A DNA stretch of 64,000 nt from an uncultured Clostridia bacterium (GTDB lineage Bacteria; Bacillota; Clostridia; CAKSNL01; HGM11501), in NCBI GenBank assembly GCA_934476235.1, contig CAKSNL010000002.1, forward strand, positions 62,001 through 126,000, read 5' to 3'. The notes beneath the pieces were generated by a model. The model searched no databases, was not told where the DNA came from, and saw only the letters and a list, made by a program, of their open reading frames with translations. Shown here one piece after another: positions 33,450-41,668 of the stretch (the stretch's first letter is position 1; each line of letters starts with the position of its first letter). The translations under genes and the position numbers were made by a program.

Positions 33450-34756
33450 AGCGCTATATTAAGCCGATACTTCTTTTTGCCATTGTTATTTTGCTCGTTG
33501 CCGCGCTTTGGATAGTTACAAAACAGCCGGCAAAAAGTGATGAAAGCGGAGAAAATACAAAAGAGCCCACAATCATTGTAAGAAAATTAGACGAGGAGCT
33601 TTCTTCGATGACGCTTTCAAACGGCGAGGGAACGTTTACGTTCGCAAAGGTTTCGGGAGAATGGCAGAGCGTTTTCAGAAACGGAGAGAAAACACACGGA
33701 AACACCGTCGTTTCGCTTGAAAGCATGCTGAAAACGACGCTTGCGGCGGAGCTTATAGAGGAAAATGCCGCGTCGCTCAATAAGTACGGGCTTGACTCTC
33801 CCGCGGCGGTTTTAACCGGCAGCGGAGAAAACGGAGGAGTATATTTCATAAAGATCGGAAACAGTATTGTAGGTCAAAAATATTACTTCACCGTTGACGA
33901 TAAAAACGTGTACACCGTGAGCGCGGACGAGGGAGGGCTCTTCCTTGTCGGCATGGGCGCTTTCGTCGATCTTTCGCTTGTGGACACGAACATTGAAAAC
34001 ATCTCAAAGCTTGTGATTTCAAACGGCGAGGAGATTGCAATCGAAAAAAGAGCGGCAACGGCTGCGGATAAGTCAAAGGCGGATTCTCTTTTCAGCTACG
34101 GAGTCATAAGCCCGGTGACGGCGAACGCTTCTCCCACAGAGGTGCAGAAGCTCTTTAACAGTGTTTCGTCCGTCGGCGCGAAAAGCTTTGTCCCGAATCC
34201 GGATGCCGAAACGGCAGCGATAGACCCAGGAAAGTTTTTTGAGGTCGTGACCGATGAGGGAAGCCTTAAATATTATATAGGCGCCGAAACGGCAGGCGGA
34301 TACTATGTTCAAAAGCACGGCGAGAGCGGAGTTTACGTTGTCGATAAATCCCAGCTTTCGTTTATGGATACCTCGGTATTCACCGTGGTTGACAAACACA
34401 TTAATATCCGCTATGTTTCGGATGTTACCTCTGTTGACATAACATCGCCCGAAGGCGGATATACTATAGTTCTGGGCGATAACCCGACGGTCAACGGAAG
34501 GGCGATAGAGTCCGACGCGGCGACAAACTTTTATCAGGCTGTCATTTCCCTTTGCTATGACGGGGAGATGAAGGAGGGCGAAGAGTCAGACGGCGCCGAG
34601 GTCACCATCACGCTTCATACGGCTGACGGCGCTGAAACAACGGAATTTATTAATGCCGGAGTAATAAAGTACGAGGTTAAAAAGCCCGGAGTTTCGGGAC
34701 TTACCATACAGAGAAAATATGTTGATAAGCTATTAAAACTTGCCAAGGAGCTTTAA
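33446..34756 (+). CDS. DUF4340 domain-containing protein
   Basis: A 436-residue protein with an N-terminal membrane anchor (about residues 6-24) and an all-extracellular remainder of repeated beta-rich units. The pattern IVRKLDEELSSMTLSNGEGTFTFAKVSGEWQ near the start and VVDKSQLSFMDTSVFTVVDKHI later are typical of DUF4340. It starts with a GTG that overlaps the GldG-like stop (GTGA). It is the last member of the exporter cluster and probably an envelope partner of the GldG protein. Function is undescribed. Confidence 0.85.
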   Translation: MKRYIKPILLFAIVILLVAALWIVTKQPAKSDESGENTKEPTIIVRKLDEELSSMTLSNGEGTFTFAKVSGEWQSVFRNGEKTHGNTVVSLESMLKTTLAAELIEENAASLNKYGLDSPAAVLTGSGENGGVYFIKIGNSIVGQKYYFTVDDKNVYTVSADEGGLFLVGMGAFVDLSLVDTNIENISKLVISNGEEIAIEKRAATAADKSKADSLFSYGVISPVTANASPTEVQKLFNSVSSVGAKSFVPNPDAETAAIDPGKFFEVVTDEGSLKYYIGAETAGGYYVQKHGESGVYVVDKSQLSFMDTSVFTVVDKHINIRYVSDVTSVDITSPEGGYTIVLGDNPTVNGRAIESDAATNFYQAVISLCYDGEMKEGEESDGAEVTITLHTADGAETTEFINAGVIKYEVKKPGVSGLTIQRKYVDKLLKLAKEL

Positions 34757-34758
34757 AA

Positions 34759-36069
34759 ATGGACTATCCTGTGGTTATACACACCGAAAAGGGAAGCCCG
34801 GCGGAAAAAGCCGGCATAAAAGAGGGAGATAAGATTAAATCCGTGAACGGCGAACATATAGCGGATGTGCTTGACTTCCGCTTCTTTTCGGCGGACCCGG
34901 AGCTTTACATTGAAGTCATAAAGCCGGACGGCGGGGAAAAAGAGGTTTATATTGCCAACGACTCGTGCGCGGACCTCGGAATCGAGCTCTGCTACGGGGA
35001 CAACGGCAAGACGAGAAGATGCAAAAACAAATGCATCTTCTGCTTTATAGACCAGATGCCTCCGGGCATGCGCGACAGTCTTTATTTAAAGGACGACGAT
35101 GTGAGGCTTTCGTTTCTCACGGGAAGCTATATAACGCTTACAAATCTTACGGATGACGATATTAAAAGAATAATCCGCCAGCATATAAGCCCGGTCAATG
35201 TTTCGGTACACACGGTAAATCCGGCTTTAAGAGTCCAGATGCTTAAAAACAAGCATGCGGGCGAGGTCTATAAAATCATGAAGCGCCTGGCGCGCCATAA
35301 GATAGTGATGAACTGCCAGGTCGTTTTGGTCAAGGGCGTGAACGATAAAAAGGAGTTAAAGCGCACCATCGGAAAGCTCTTAAAGCTCTATCCTTACGCA
35401 AACAGTCTTTCCGTCGTTCCGGTGGGACTTACCAAGTACCGCGAAAAGCTGCCGCACCTTTCCCCGTTTTTAAAAGACGATGCGGCGGAGGTCATTGACC
35501 TTATTGAGGCATTTCAGAAAAAGGCGAGAAAAAAACACAAGGTTTCCTTTGTGTATGCGTCCGACGAGTTTTATCAGATTGCGGAGCGCCCCTTCCCCGA
35601 GGAGGAGGAGTATGACGGATATCCGCAGATCGAAAACGGCGTCGGAATGATACGCTCGTTCACCGAGGAGGCAAAAGAGGCGATTGACGAAGCGGAGAAG
35701 GCTGACATCAGGCGCGAGGTCGGTATTATCACGGGTTTTGCGGCAAAGGCGCTGATGGAGGAAACGGCAGAGGCGGTCATGCGGAAGTTTCCGAATATTC
35801 GCGTTAAAGTCTATGCAATAAAGAACAATTTTTTCGGAGGCGGGGTCACCGTCTCGGGTCTTGTCTGCGGATGCGACGTGCTGGATCAGCTTTCGGGCGA
35901 AAAGCTGCCCGAAAACATCCTGATGCCGGAGGTAATGTTCAGATCCGGCACAGATATAATGCTTGACGATGTGACGATAAAAGAGCTTTCGGAAAAGCTT
36001 AATGTCAATATTACAAAGGTAAAGACCGACGGTTTTTCAACTGTCGGAAAGATACTGGGAACAGAGTAA
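34759..36069 (+). CDS. DUF512 radical-SAM-like protein with PDZ domain
   Basis: A 436-residue cytoplasmic protein. An N-terminal PDZ domain (about 1-65, KGSPAEKAGIKEGDKIKSVNG) is followed by a radical-SAM-type CxxxCxxC cluster site (CKNKCIFCFIDQMPPGMR, near residue 90) and the DUF512 C-terminal domain. The family is conserved in clostridia beside der (engA), as here, and its reaction is unknown. Starts two bases after the DUF4340 stop with AAGGAG upstream, so it is read in the same operon. Confidence 0.88.
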   Translation: MDYPVVIHTEKGSPAEKAGIKEGDKIKSVNGEHIADVLDFRFFSADPELYIEVIKPDGGEKEVYIANDSCADLGIELCYGDNGKTRRCKNKCIFCFIDQMPPGMRDSLYLKDDDVRLSFLTGSYITLTNLTDDDIKRIIRQHISPVNVSVHTVNPALRVQMLKNKHAGEVYKIMKRLARHKIVMNCQVVLVKGVNDKKELKRTIGKLLKLYPYANSLSVVPVGLTKYREKLPHLSPFLKDDAAEVIDLIEAFQKKARKKHKVSFVYASDEFYQIAERPFPEEEEYDGYPQIENGVGMIRSFTEEAKEAIDEAEKADIRREVGIITGFAAKALMEETAEAVMRKFPNIRVKVYAIKNNFFGGGVTVSGLVCGCDVLDQLSGEKLPENILMPEVMFRSGTDIMLDDVTIKELSEKLNVNITKVKTDGFSTVGKILGTE

Positions 36070-36083
36070 AGGAGGCGTTTTCG

Positions 36084-37415
36084 ATGCCAAAACCCAAGGT
36101 TGCCGTTGTGGGGAGGCCCAATGTCGGCAAATCGACATTATTTAACAGGCTCACCGGGGGTCGCACCGCGATAGTGGAGGACACTCCCGGAATAACGAGA
36201 GACAGAATTTATAAGGACGCCGAGTGGTGCGGAAAACGCTTCACACTTATTGATACGGGCGGAATCGAGCCCAAGAGCGACGACGTTATATTAGAGCAGA
36301 TGAAGCGGCAGGCGGACCTTGCGATAGAGCAGGCGGACGTTATCATTTTCATGGTGGACGTTAAGACCGCCATGACCGCCGCGGATATGGACGTTGCGGC
36401 GATGCTTCAAAAATCCGGAAAGCCGGTCGTTTTGGCGTGCAATAAAACGGACACGCCCGGCGACCCGCCGATGGAGTTTTATGAATTTTACAATTTGGGA
36501 ATAGGCGAGCCCATGGCGATAAGCTCGACCCACGGAATGGGACTCGGCGAGCTTTTGGACGAGGTGTGCTCGCATTTTGACCCGTCCGACGAGGACGAGG
36601 AGGACTCGGACGCGATTAAAATCGCCGTTGCCGGGAAGCCCAACGCCGGAAAGTCCAGCCTTGTTAACCGTATTCTCGGAGAGGAGAGAGTTATCGTCAG
36701 CAACATCCCCGGAACTACGAGGGACGCGATCGACTCCGAATTTACCAAGGACGGGCAGAAATATATCATAATCGATACCGCCGGGATGAGAAAGCGCGGA
36801 AAGATTGACGATAATGTGGAGCGCTACAGCGTTGTCCGCTCTCTCGCGGCGATCGAGAAGTCGGACGTCTGCGTTATCATGGTGGACGCGGACGAGGGCA
36901 TCAGCGAGCAGGATTCGAAGATAGCGGGCTATGCCCACGATAACGGAAGGGCGAGCATTATCGCTGTAAATAAGTGGGACCTTATCGAAAAGGACGATAA
37001 GACCATGGAAAATTTCAGAAAAAAAGTAAACGATATGCTCCCGTTCATGCATTACGCGCCGCAGGTCTATATCAGTGCAAAGACGGGGCAGAGGACGGAT
37101 AAGCTCATTGAAACCGTTAAATACGTTTATGAAAAGCACAACACCCACATCGCGACGGGTGCGCTTAACGATATTATAAACGAGGCGATAAACAAAAATC
37201 AGGCGCCGTCGGACAAGGGAAAGAGGCTTAAGATATACTATGCCACTCAGGCGTCCTCGGCTCCGCCCACATTCGTTCTTTTTGTCAACGACAAGGAACT
37301 TATGCATTTTTCTTATTTAAGATACATTGAAAATCAGATTCGCGCGGCTTTTGACTTGACAGGAACGCCGGTTAAGTTTATTATAAGAGAGAGGAACGAA
37401 GAAAAAAGGGACTGA
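36084..37415 (+). CDS. der: Ribosome-associated GTPase Der (EngA)
   Basis: A 443-residue protein with two tandem Era-like GTPase domains. Domain 1 has GRPNVGKST, DTPGITRD, DTGG and NKTD. Domain 2 has GKPNAGKSS, GTTRD, DTAGMRKRGKI and NKWD. A C-terminal KH-like domain (about 350-440) follows. It is required for late assembly of the 50S subunit. It lies 14 bases after DUF512 with AAAGGAGG and is followed by plsY and gpsA. Confidence 0.98.
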   Translation: MPKPKVAVVGRPNVGKSTLFNRLTGGRTAIVEDTPGITRDRIYKDAEWCGKRFTLIDTGGIEPKSDDVILEQMKRQADLAIEQADVIIFMVDVKTAMTAADMDVAAMLQKSGKPVVLACNKTDTPGDPPMEFYEFYNLGIGEPMAISSTHGMGLGELLDEVCSHFDPSDEDEEDSDAIKIAVAGKPNAGKSSLVNRILGEERVIVSNIPGTTRDAIDSEFTKDGQKYIIIDTAGMRKRGKIDDNVERYSVVRSLAAIEKSDVCVIMVDADEGISEQDSKIAGYAHDNGRASIIAVNKWDLIEKDDKTMENFRKKVNDMLPFMHYAPQVYISAKTGQRTDKLIETVKYVYEKHNTHIATGALNDIINEAINKNQAPSDKGKRLKIYYATQASSAPPTFVLFVNDKELMHFSYLRYIENQIRAAFDLTGTPVKFIIRERNEEKRD

Positions 37416-37419
37416 TAAA

Positions 37420-38037
37420 ATGAATATGCTTTTAATTTTACTCTCACTTTCGGTTGGCTATCTTTTGGGCAGTATAAACCCGGCTATAATCTACTCCAAG
37501 GTAAAGGGGCAGGATATCAGAACGCTCGGGAGCGGGAACGCCGGGGCGACGAACACGTTAAGAAATTTCGGAAAAAAGGCGGCATTGACCGTCACATTAT
37601 CGGATATATTAAAGTGTGTGCTCTCGGTTCTGCTTGCAGCATTTCTGGCGCGGATTTTAAAGTCTGACGAGGTTTTCGCAAAGATATTTGCCGCGTCGGG
37701 CTGTATTTTGGGTCACAATTTCCCGCTCTATTTCGGATTTAAGGGCGGAAAGGGAGTGCTCGTTTCGGTTACCGCTCTTTTTATGATTGACTGGCGCATA
37801 GGAGCCGCGGCGCTCACAGCTTTTATAATTGTGTTCATAATCTCGCGCTACGTTTCGCTCGGGTCGATAACGGGCGCGGCGGCGGCAATTGTTGCGTCGC
37901 TTTTTTCGGGGAATAAATACATAACCGTTTTTACGGTTTTTGCAGCGGTGCTTACGATAATAAGGCACAAAACAAACATTGTAAGGCTTATAAACGGCAC
38001 AGAATCGAAAACAACATTTCATTCTCATAAGGAGTAA
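37420..38037 (+). CDS. plsY: Glycerol-3-phosphate acyltransferase PlsY
   Basis: A 205-residue protein with five membrane segments and PlsY motifs: YLLGSINPAII, the catalytic-loop GSGNAGATNTLRNFGKK, GHNFPLYFGFKGGKGV and ARYVSLGSI-like (SRYVSLGSI). It transfers acyl from acyl-phosphate to glycerol 3-phosphate at the membrane, the first step of phospholipid synthesis. Four bases after der, five bases before gpsA, which makes its substrate. Confidence 0.96.
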   Translation: MNMLLILLSLSVGYLLGSINPAIIYSKVKGQDIRTLGSGNAGATNTLRNFGKKAALTVTLSDILKCVLSVLLAAFLARILKSDEVFAKIFAASGCILGHNFPLYFGFKGGKGVLVSVTALFMIDWRIGAAALTAFIIVFIISRYVSLGSITGAAAAIVASLFSGNKYITVFTVFAAVLTIIRHKTNIVRLINGTESKTTFHSHKE

Positions 38038-38042
38038 AAAGC

Positions 38043-39032
38043 ATGAAAATATCTGTTATCGGCTCCGGCGGATGGGGCACTGCACTGGCGATACTTTTGA
38101 ACAGTAAAAATCACGATGTCACGCTCTGGTCTTGGCAGGAGTCGGAGTGCGAGGCGCTTAAAAAAGACAGGGAGAATAAGGCGTTCCTTCCCGGGGTCGC
38201 AATTCCCGAAGGAATAAGCTTTACTTCCGATCTAAAGGCGGCGGTATCATCGGCTGAAACGGTCGTCACCGTTCTTCCCAGCCACAGAATGAGGGTGTAT
38301 GCAAAACAAATGGCGCCTTACGCCGGCGGAAAGCTCATAGTAAACTGTACGAAGGGGCTTGAGCCGGAAACGCTTAAAACGATGACTGAGTGCATAGAAG
38401 AAGAAATTCCGACCGCGGCCGTTGCCGCTCTGTCGGGACCCTCGCACGCGGAGGAGGTTGCCCGCTTTATTCCGACTGCGGTTGTCGCCGCGGCGAAGGA
38501 CATAAAGGCAGCCCGTAAGGTGCAGGACATCTTTATGTGCGAGACATTCAGGGTTTATACAAGCACGGATGTTTTGGGAGTTGAGATAGGCGGCTCGCTT
38601 AAAAACGTTATCGCCCTCTGCGCCGGAATGGTTGACGGGATCGGCTACGGCGACAACACCAAGGCGGCGCTGATGACGCGCGGGCTTGTCGAAATCATAA
38701 GACTCGGGAAGGCTCTCGGAGCAAAGCCGGAAACGCTTATGGGACTTGCCGGAAACGGCGATTTGATAGTGACCTGCACGAGCATGCACTCAAGAAACAG
38801 ACGTGCCGGAATCCTTTTGGGCAAGGGAAAAACGCTTAAGGAGACGCTGGAGGAGATACATATGGTAACGGAGGGCATCACAAGCTGCTCCGCGGCATAT
38901 GATCTTGCGCATAAGTGCGGTGTTGAGATGCCGATAGTAAACGAGGCTTACGCGGTGCTTTATAAGGATAAAAATGCAAAAAGGGCAGTTTTGGACCTGA
39001 TGACAAGGGACAGGAAGGAAGAGAGTTTTTAA
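38043..39032 (+). CDS. gpsA: Glycerol-3-phosphate dehydrogenase (NAD(P)+)
   Basis: A 329-residue dehydrogenase reducing dihydroxyacetone phosphate to sn-glycerol 3-phosphate for phospholipids. It has the N-terminal Rossmann motif VIGSGGWGTALA, SGPSHAEEVA, GGSLKNVIALCAGMVDGIGYGDNTKAALMTRG with the catalytic Lys, and AGNGDLIVTCTS. It forms a unit with plsY. Confidence 0.98.
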   Translation: MKISVIGSGGWGTALAILLNSKNHDVTLWSWQESECEALKKDRENKAFLPGVAIPEGISFTSDLKAAVSSAETVVTVLPSHRMRVYAKQMAPYAGGKLIVNCTKGLEPETLKTMTECIEEEIPTAAVAALSGPSHAEEVARFIPTAVVAAAKDIKAARKVQDIFMCETFRVYTSTDVLGVEIGGSLKNVIALCAGMVDGIGYGDNTKAALMTRGLVEIIRLGKALGAKPETLMGLAGNGDLIVTCTSMHSRNRRAGILLGKGKTLKETLEEIHMVTEGITSCSAAYDLAHKCGVEMPIVNEAYAVLYKDKNAKRAVLDLMTRDRKEESF

Positions 39033-39046
39033 GGAGGTATTTACCG

Positions 39047-39883
39047 ATGAAAAAGACTCAGCTTGTGGTATTGGCAGCGGGAATGGGAAGCAGATACGGC
39101 GGGCTTAAACAGATGGAGCCTTTCGGAGAAAACGGTGAAGCGATACTGGACTTTTCGGTGCATGACGCGATAGAGGCGGGCTTTTCCGAGGTCGTTTTCA
39201 TTATCAAAAAGGAGATTGAAAAGGACTTTAAGGAGCTTGTCGGAAAAAGGATAGAAGGGAAAATAAGCGTAAGGTACGCGTATCAGGAGCTTTCAAAGCT
39301 CCCCGAGAGCTATACCGTGCCCGAAGGAAGAATAAAGCCGTGGGGCACTGCTCATGCGCTTTTATGCGCAGAGGACGAGATAGACTCGCCTTTTGTTATC
39401 ATAAATTCGGACGATTACTATGGAAAAGACGCTTTTAAAATATTGAAAAAGCACATAGACGGGTCGGACGCGTTCGCCATGGCAGCGTACATGGTTGAAA
39501 ACACGCTTTCGGAGACGGGCACGGTAACGCGCGGAGTGTGCAGGGTGGACGGCGGATTCCTTGCGGACATAAACGAGGATCACAACGTGAAGGAGAGCTC
39601 ATATCCCGACGGAACGCCCGTGTCAATGAACATGTGGGCGCTGGATAAAAGCATTTTCCCCGCGCTGCATGAGTATTTTGGCGATTTTCTTTCGGAAGAG
39701 GGAAAGGAGTTAAAATCGGAGTTTTTGCTCCCGCTCGTTATCGGGCGCGGAATAAAGGAAAACAAATGGCGCGTGAAGGTTTACAAAACGGCGGACAAGT
39801 GGTACGGAGTAACCTATAAGGAGGACGCCCCCTCGGTTAAAAATGCACTTTGCAGTCTTCAGAAAATGGGACTGTACAAATAG
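39047..39883 (+). CDS. Nucleotidyltransferase family protein
   Basis: A 278-residue NTP-transferase. It has VVLAAGMGSRYGGLKQMEPFG (nucleotide and substrate loop), VYVI-type core VVFIIKKEIEKDF, WGTAHALLCA and the metal-binding NSDDYYG. Resembles sugar-phosphate nucleotidylyltransferases (RmlA/GalU fold) but shorter and without the oligomerisation tail. The sugar is unknown. AAGGAGG precedes the ATG. It is followed closely by a sugar-phosphate isomerase-like gene. Confidence 0.88.
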   Translation: MKKTQLVVLAAGMGSRYGGLKQMEPFGENGEAILDFSVHDAIEAGFSEVVFIIKKEIEKDFKELVGKRIEGKISVRYAYQELSKLPESYTVPEGRIKPWGTAHALLCAEDEIDSPFVIINSDDYYGKDAFKILKKHIDGSDAFAMAAYMVENTLSETGTVTRGVCRVDGGFLADINEDHNVKESSYPDGTPVSMNMWALDKSIFPALHEYFGDFLSEEGKELKSEFLLPLVIGRGIKENKWRVKVYKTADKWYGVTYKEDAPSVKNALCSLQKMGLYK

Positions 39884-39897
39884 AGAGGAGATTTATC

Positions 39898-40689
39898 ATG
39901 TTTTCAAAGTTCGGTTTCCAGGCTTACAGTATGAGAGACTATTACATGAAGGAAGGCGTAACCAAGGAGTCGCTCACAGAGGCGTTTAAGAAAATGAAAT
40001 CGTTCGGCTACGATGAGGTTCAGACCGCCGGCTACGGTGTGCTCTCGCCCGAGGAATATGCTATAGCGGCAAAGGACGCGGGCTTAAAGATAGTCGGCAC
40101 CCATGTCGGATTTGACGATATCGAAAAGGATCCCGACGAGGCAATGAGGCTTCATAAGGAGGTTTTCGGCACAAACTTTATAGGAATCGGGAGCATGCCT
40201 TTATGGGCAAGACAGTCGGAGGACGAGCTTCTTAAGTTTATCGATAAGGTAAACGCTTTTTCTGAGTATATCAGAAAGTACGGCTTTAAGTTCACATATC
40301 ATAACCATAGCTTTGAATTTACAAAGTTTTCCGACGGCAAGAGAATGATTGACTATCTTGTGGAAGGGTTTGATAAGAATAACGTTTCCTTCTGCCTTGA
40401 TACATATTGGGTTCAGTTCGCCGGAGGAAGCCCCACGGAGTGGATAAAGAAGCTTTCCGGCAGAATTGACATCCTTCACCTTAAAGACATGGCAACGAAG
40501 AAGGAAGGCGATTTCTCGGGCTATATCACAGAGATAGGTCAGGGAAATATGGACTTTGATTCCATTGTAAAGGTTGCCGATGAGAGCGGAGTTAAATACT
40601 ACTGCGTTGAGCAGGACACCTGCCCCGGCGACCCGTTAGACAGCCTTAAGTTAAGCGCGGATTACATAAAGGCGCATTTCGTAAAATAA
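39898..40689 (+). CDS. Sugar phosphate isomerase/epimerase (TIM-barrel AP endonuclease 2-like)
   Basis: A 263-residue protein of the xylose-isomerase-like TIM-barrel family. It has FGFQAYSMRDYYMKEG, the metal-ligand segments FTYHNHSFEF and VSFCLDTYWVQFAGG, DILHLKDMAT and the Glu in YYCVEQDT. Members act on sugars such as inosose or hydroxypyruvate, and no specific substrate can be read here. The ATG at 39898 has GAGGAG upstream. Together with the nucleotidyltransferase it may form a small sugar pathway unit. Confidence 0.88.
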   Translation: MFSKFGFQAYSMRDYYMKEGVTKESLTEAFKKMKSFGYDEVQTAGYGVLSPEEYAIAAKDAGLKIVGTHVGFDDIEKDPDEAMRLHKEVFGTNFIGIGSMPLWARQSEDELLKFIDKVNAFSEYIRKYGFKFTYHNHSFEFTKFSDGKRMIDYLVEGFDKNNVSFCLDTYWVQFAGGSPTEWIKKLSGRIDILHLKDMATKKEGDFSGYITEIGQGNMDFDSIVKVADESGVKYYCVEQDTCPGDPLDSLKLSADYIKAHFVK

Positions 40690-40692
40690 AAT

Positions 40693-40725
40693 GAAAAATC
40701 CCGGCTTTATAAAGCCGGGATTTTC
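40693..40725. terminator. Terminator after the sugar isomerase gene
   Basis: An inverted repeat with AATCCCGGCTTTA and TAAAGCCGGGATTTT arms, flanked by A and T tracts, closes the long plus-strand run. Confidence 0.82.
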
Positions 40726-40738
40726 ATTTTTAAAAATA

Positions 40739-40767
40739 TTGCAATTTATTAAAATGTGTGGTATAAT
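40739..40767 (+). promoter_or_regulatory. Promoter of the structured RNA
   Basis: TTGCAA at 40739-40744, a 17-base spacer and TATAAT at 40762-40767. Transcription should start near 40773, at the base of the long stem. Confidence 0.75.
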
Positions 40768-40772
40768 AAATG

Positions 40773-40937
40773 TGCCAAACAAATTCCATATATCGGTTAA
40801 GAGTGTGCATGCCATTTGACAAAAAATGCAGGCTCTGTTTTGCATACTCTTACCGTATACAAAGGAATTTGTTTGGCGACAATCCGGGAGCCATGCATTT
40901 TTTTGCGTCAGCCCCTTGGGTTGGCGCATTTTTTATT
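40773..40937 (+). ncRNA. Structured noncoding RNA, 6S-like (candidate)
   Basis: A long rod with a closing stem of 14 perfect pairs (40774-40787 with 40864-40877, GCCAAACAAATTCC and complement), then a bubble of 10-11 bases on each side. A second stem of 12 pairs including one G-U (40798-40809 with 40841-40852, TAAGAGTGTGCA and complement) and a terminal hairpin around 40811-40833 follow. A separate terminator hairpin (40904-40923 region, GCGTCAGCC with GGTTGGCGC) with a T-rich tail ends it. A good promoter sits exactly upstream and the downstream gene seems to have its own start signals. Stem-bubble-stem symmetry is what 6S RNA shows, but at about 105 bases the rod is shorter than the typical 6S. 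A riboswitch with expression platform is the main alternative. Confidence 0.6.
40903..40937 (+). terminator. Terminator of the structured RNA
   Basis: TGCGTCAGCC pairs with GGTTGGCGCA (two G-U pairs), followed by T6 and TATTATA. Confidence 0.75.
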
Positions 40938-41014
40938 ATATGGATTTTAATGGCTGAAAAACGGTACATATTATTTGATATACTATCAGATGAGGTGAGA
41001 AAGGAGAAAATGTT

Positions 41015-41395
41015 ATGAGCAAAACGGTTGTGGTAATCATACTGCTGATTGCAGTGATAGGCATTTTGGTGAAAATCTTCGGCAGAGAAAAATGCCCTTA
41101 CTGTAAAAAGAGAAATTGTGTTAAGGTTTCGACAAGGGAGACCGACAGAGAGCCGGTATACTTTAAAGAAAAAGTGTACGACAGGGTATATTCCAACAAA
41201 GGCGGCGATTATGTAGGACCCGGAATGGAATATATGGCAAAGCTCGGTTCCGGCGGAAAGGCAAAAGAGGTAGTTGAAAAGGACGTTATACTCGAAGGAA
41301 CAAGAATATATTACACGGTTAAATATAAGTGCTCCGATTGCGGAAAGACGCACGAAAGAAAATGCGTGCGTGAAGAAAAACCTAAGATAAAGTAA
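41015..41395 (+). CDS. Small membrane protein with zinc ribbon
   Basis: A 126-residue protein not recognised as a named family. The N-terminus is one membrane segment (about residues 3-20, VVVIILLIAVIGILV). It is followed by CPYCKKRNC near residue 26 and, at the C-terminus, CSDCGKTHERKC, so two Cys pairs can form a zinc ribbon split by a basic, Tyr/Lys-rich stretch. It is probably anchored at the membrane with the ribbon in the cytoplasm. AAAGGAG precedes the ATG. It lies about 80 bases after the structured RNA terminator, with a possible -10 (TATACT at 40979-40984), and is followed by a small repeat protein. Function is unknown. Confidence 0.8.
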   Translation: MSKTVVVIILLIAVIGILVKIFGREKCPYCKKRNCVKVSTRETDREPVYFKEKVYDRVYSNKGGDYVGPGMEYMAKLGSGGKAKEVVEKDVILEGTRIYYTVKYKCSDCGKTHERKCVREEKPKIK

Positions 41396-41407
41396 GGAGG
41401 AAGAATT

Positions 41408-41614
41408 ATGGCAATTCCCATGATAGTTACAAATGATAAATTTGACAAAGATGTAATAAAGGTTTACGTTGAGGACAGTAAATATGCATTGGGCGTCAAA
41501 AAGGTCTACATAACAGACAACAAGTATGAAAATGGCGCGATAAAAGGCTTTATTGTAAATAACAGGTATGATGCCGAAATGAAAGTTTATATTTGTCAAA
41601 ATAAATACGAGTAA
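41408..41614 (+). CDS. Small five-repeat beta protein (DUF6150-like)
   Basis: A 68-residue protein built from five units of 12-14 residues with the pattern (K)-V-Y-hydrophobic-x-(D/N)-(K/R)-(Y/F)-(D/E): IVTNDKFDK, VYVEDSKYA, VYITDNKYE, FIVNNRYDA and VYICQNKYE. Each is likely one beta strand and a turn, giving a small solenoid or sheet. The design is like that of DUF6150 proteins (repeated KVYxVDYxxQA), but the repeat sequence differs, so the family call is tentative. Preceded by AAGGAGGAAG, 12 bases after the zinc-ribbon gene, so the two form an operon. Function is unknown. Confidence 0.8.
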   Translation: MAIPMIVTNDKFDKDVIKVYVEDSKYALGVKKVYITDNKYENGAIKGFIVNNRYDAEMKVYICQNKYE

Positions 41615-41638
41615 AAAAATATAACGTCCTTTTGCTAT

Positions 41639-41668
41639 AAAAAAATCCCCAGTAAGGAGGATTTTTTT
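41639..41668. terminator. Bidirectional terminator
   Basis: AAAAAAATCC and GGATTTTTTT arms lie between the repeat-protein gene and the convergent MATE gene. Confidence 0.8.

Noticed and set aside
36291..37307. 338-residue minus-strand reading frame
   Set aside because: It lies wholly antisense to der, whose two GTPase domains are intact, and has no recognisable motifs.
40770..41018. Small 82-residue reading frame across the structured RNA region
   Set aside because: It runs through the long complementary arms and the T-tailed terminator and has no ribosome site. Its sequence is explained by the RNA.
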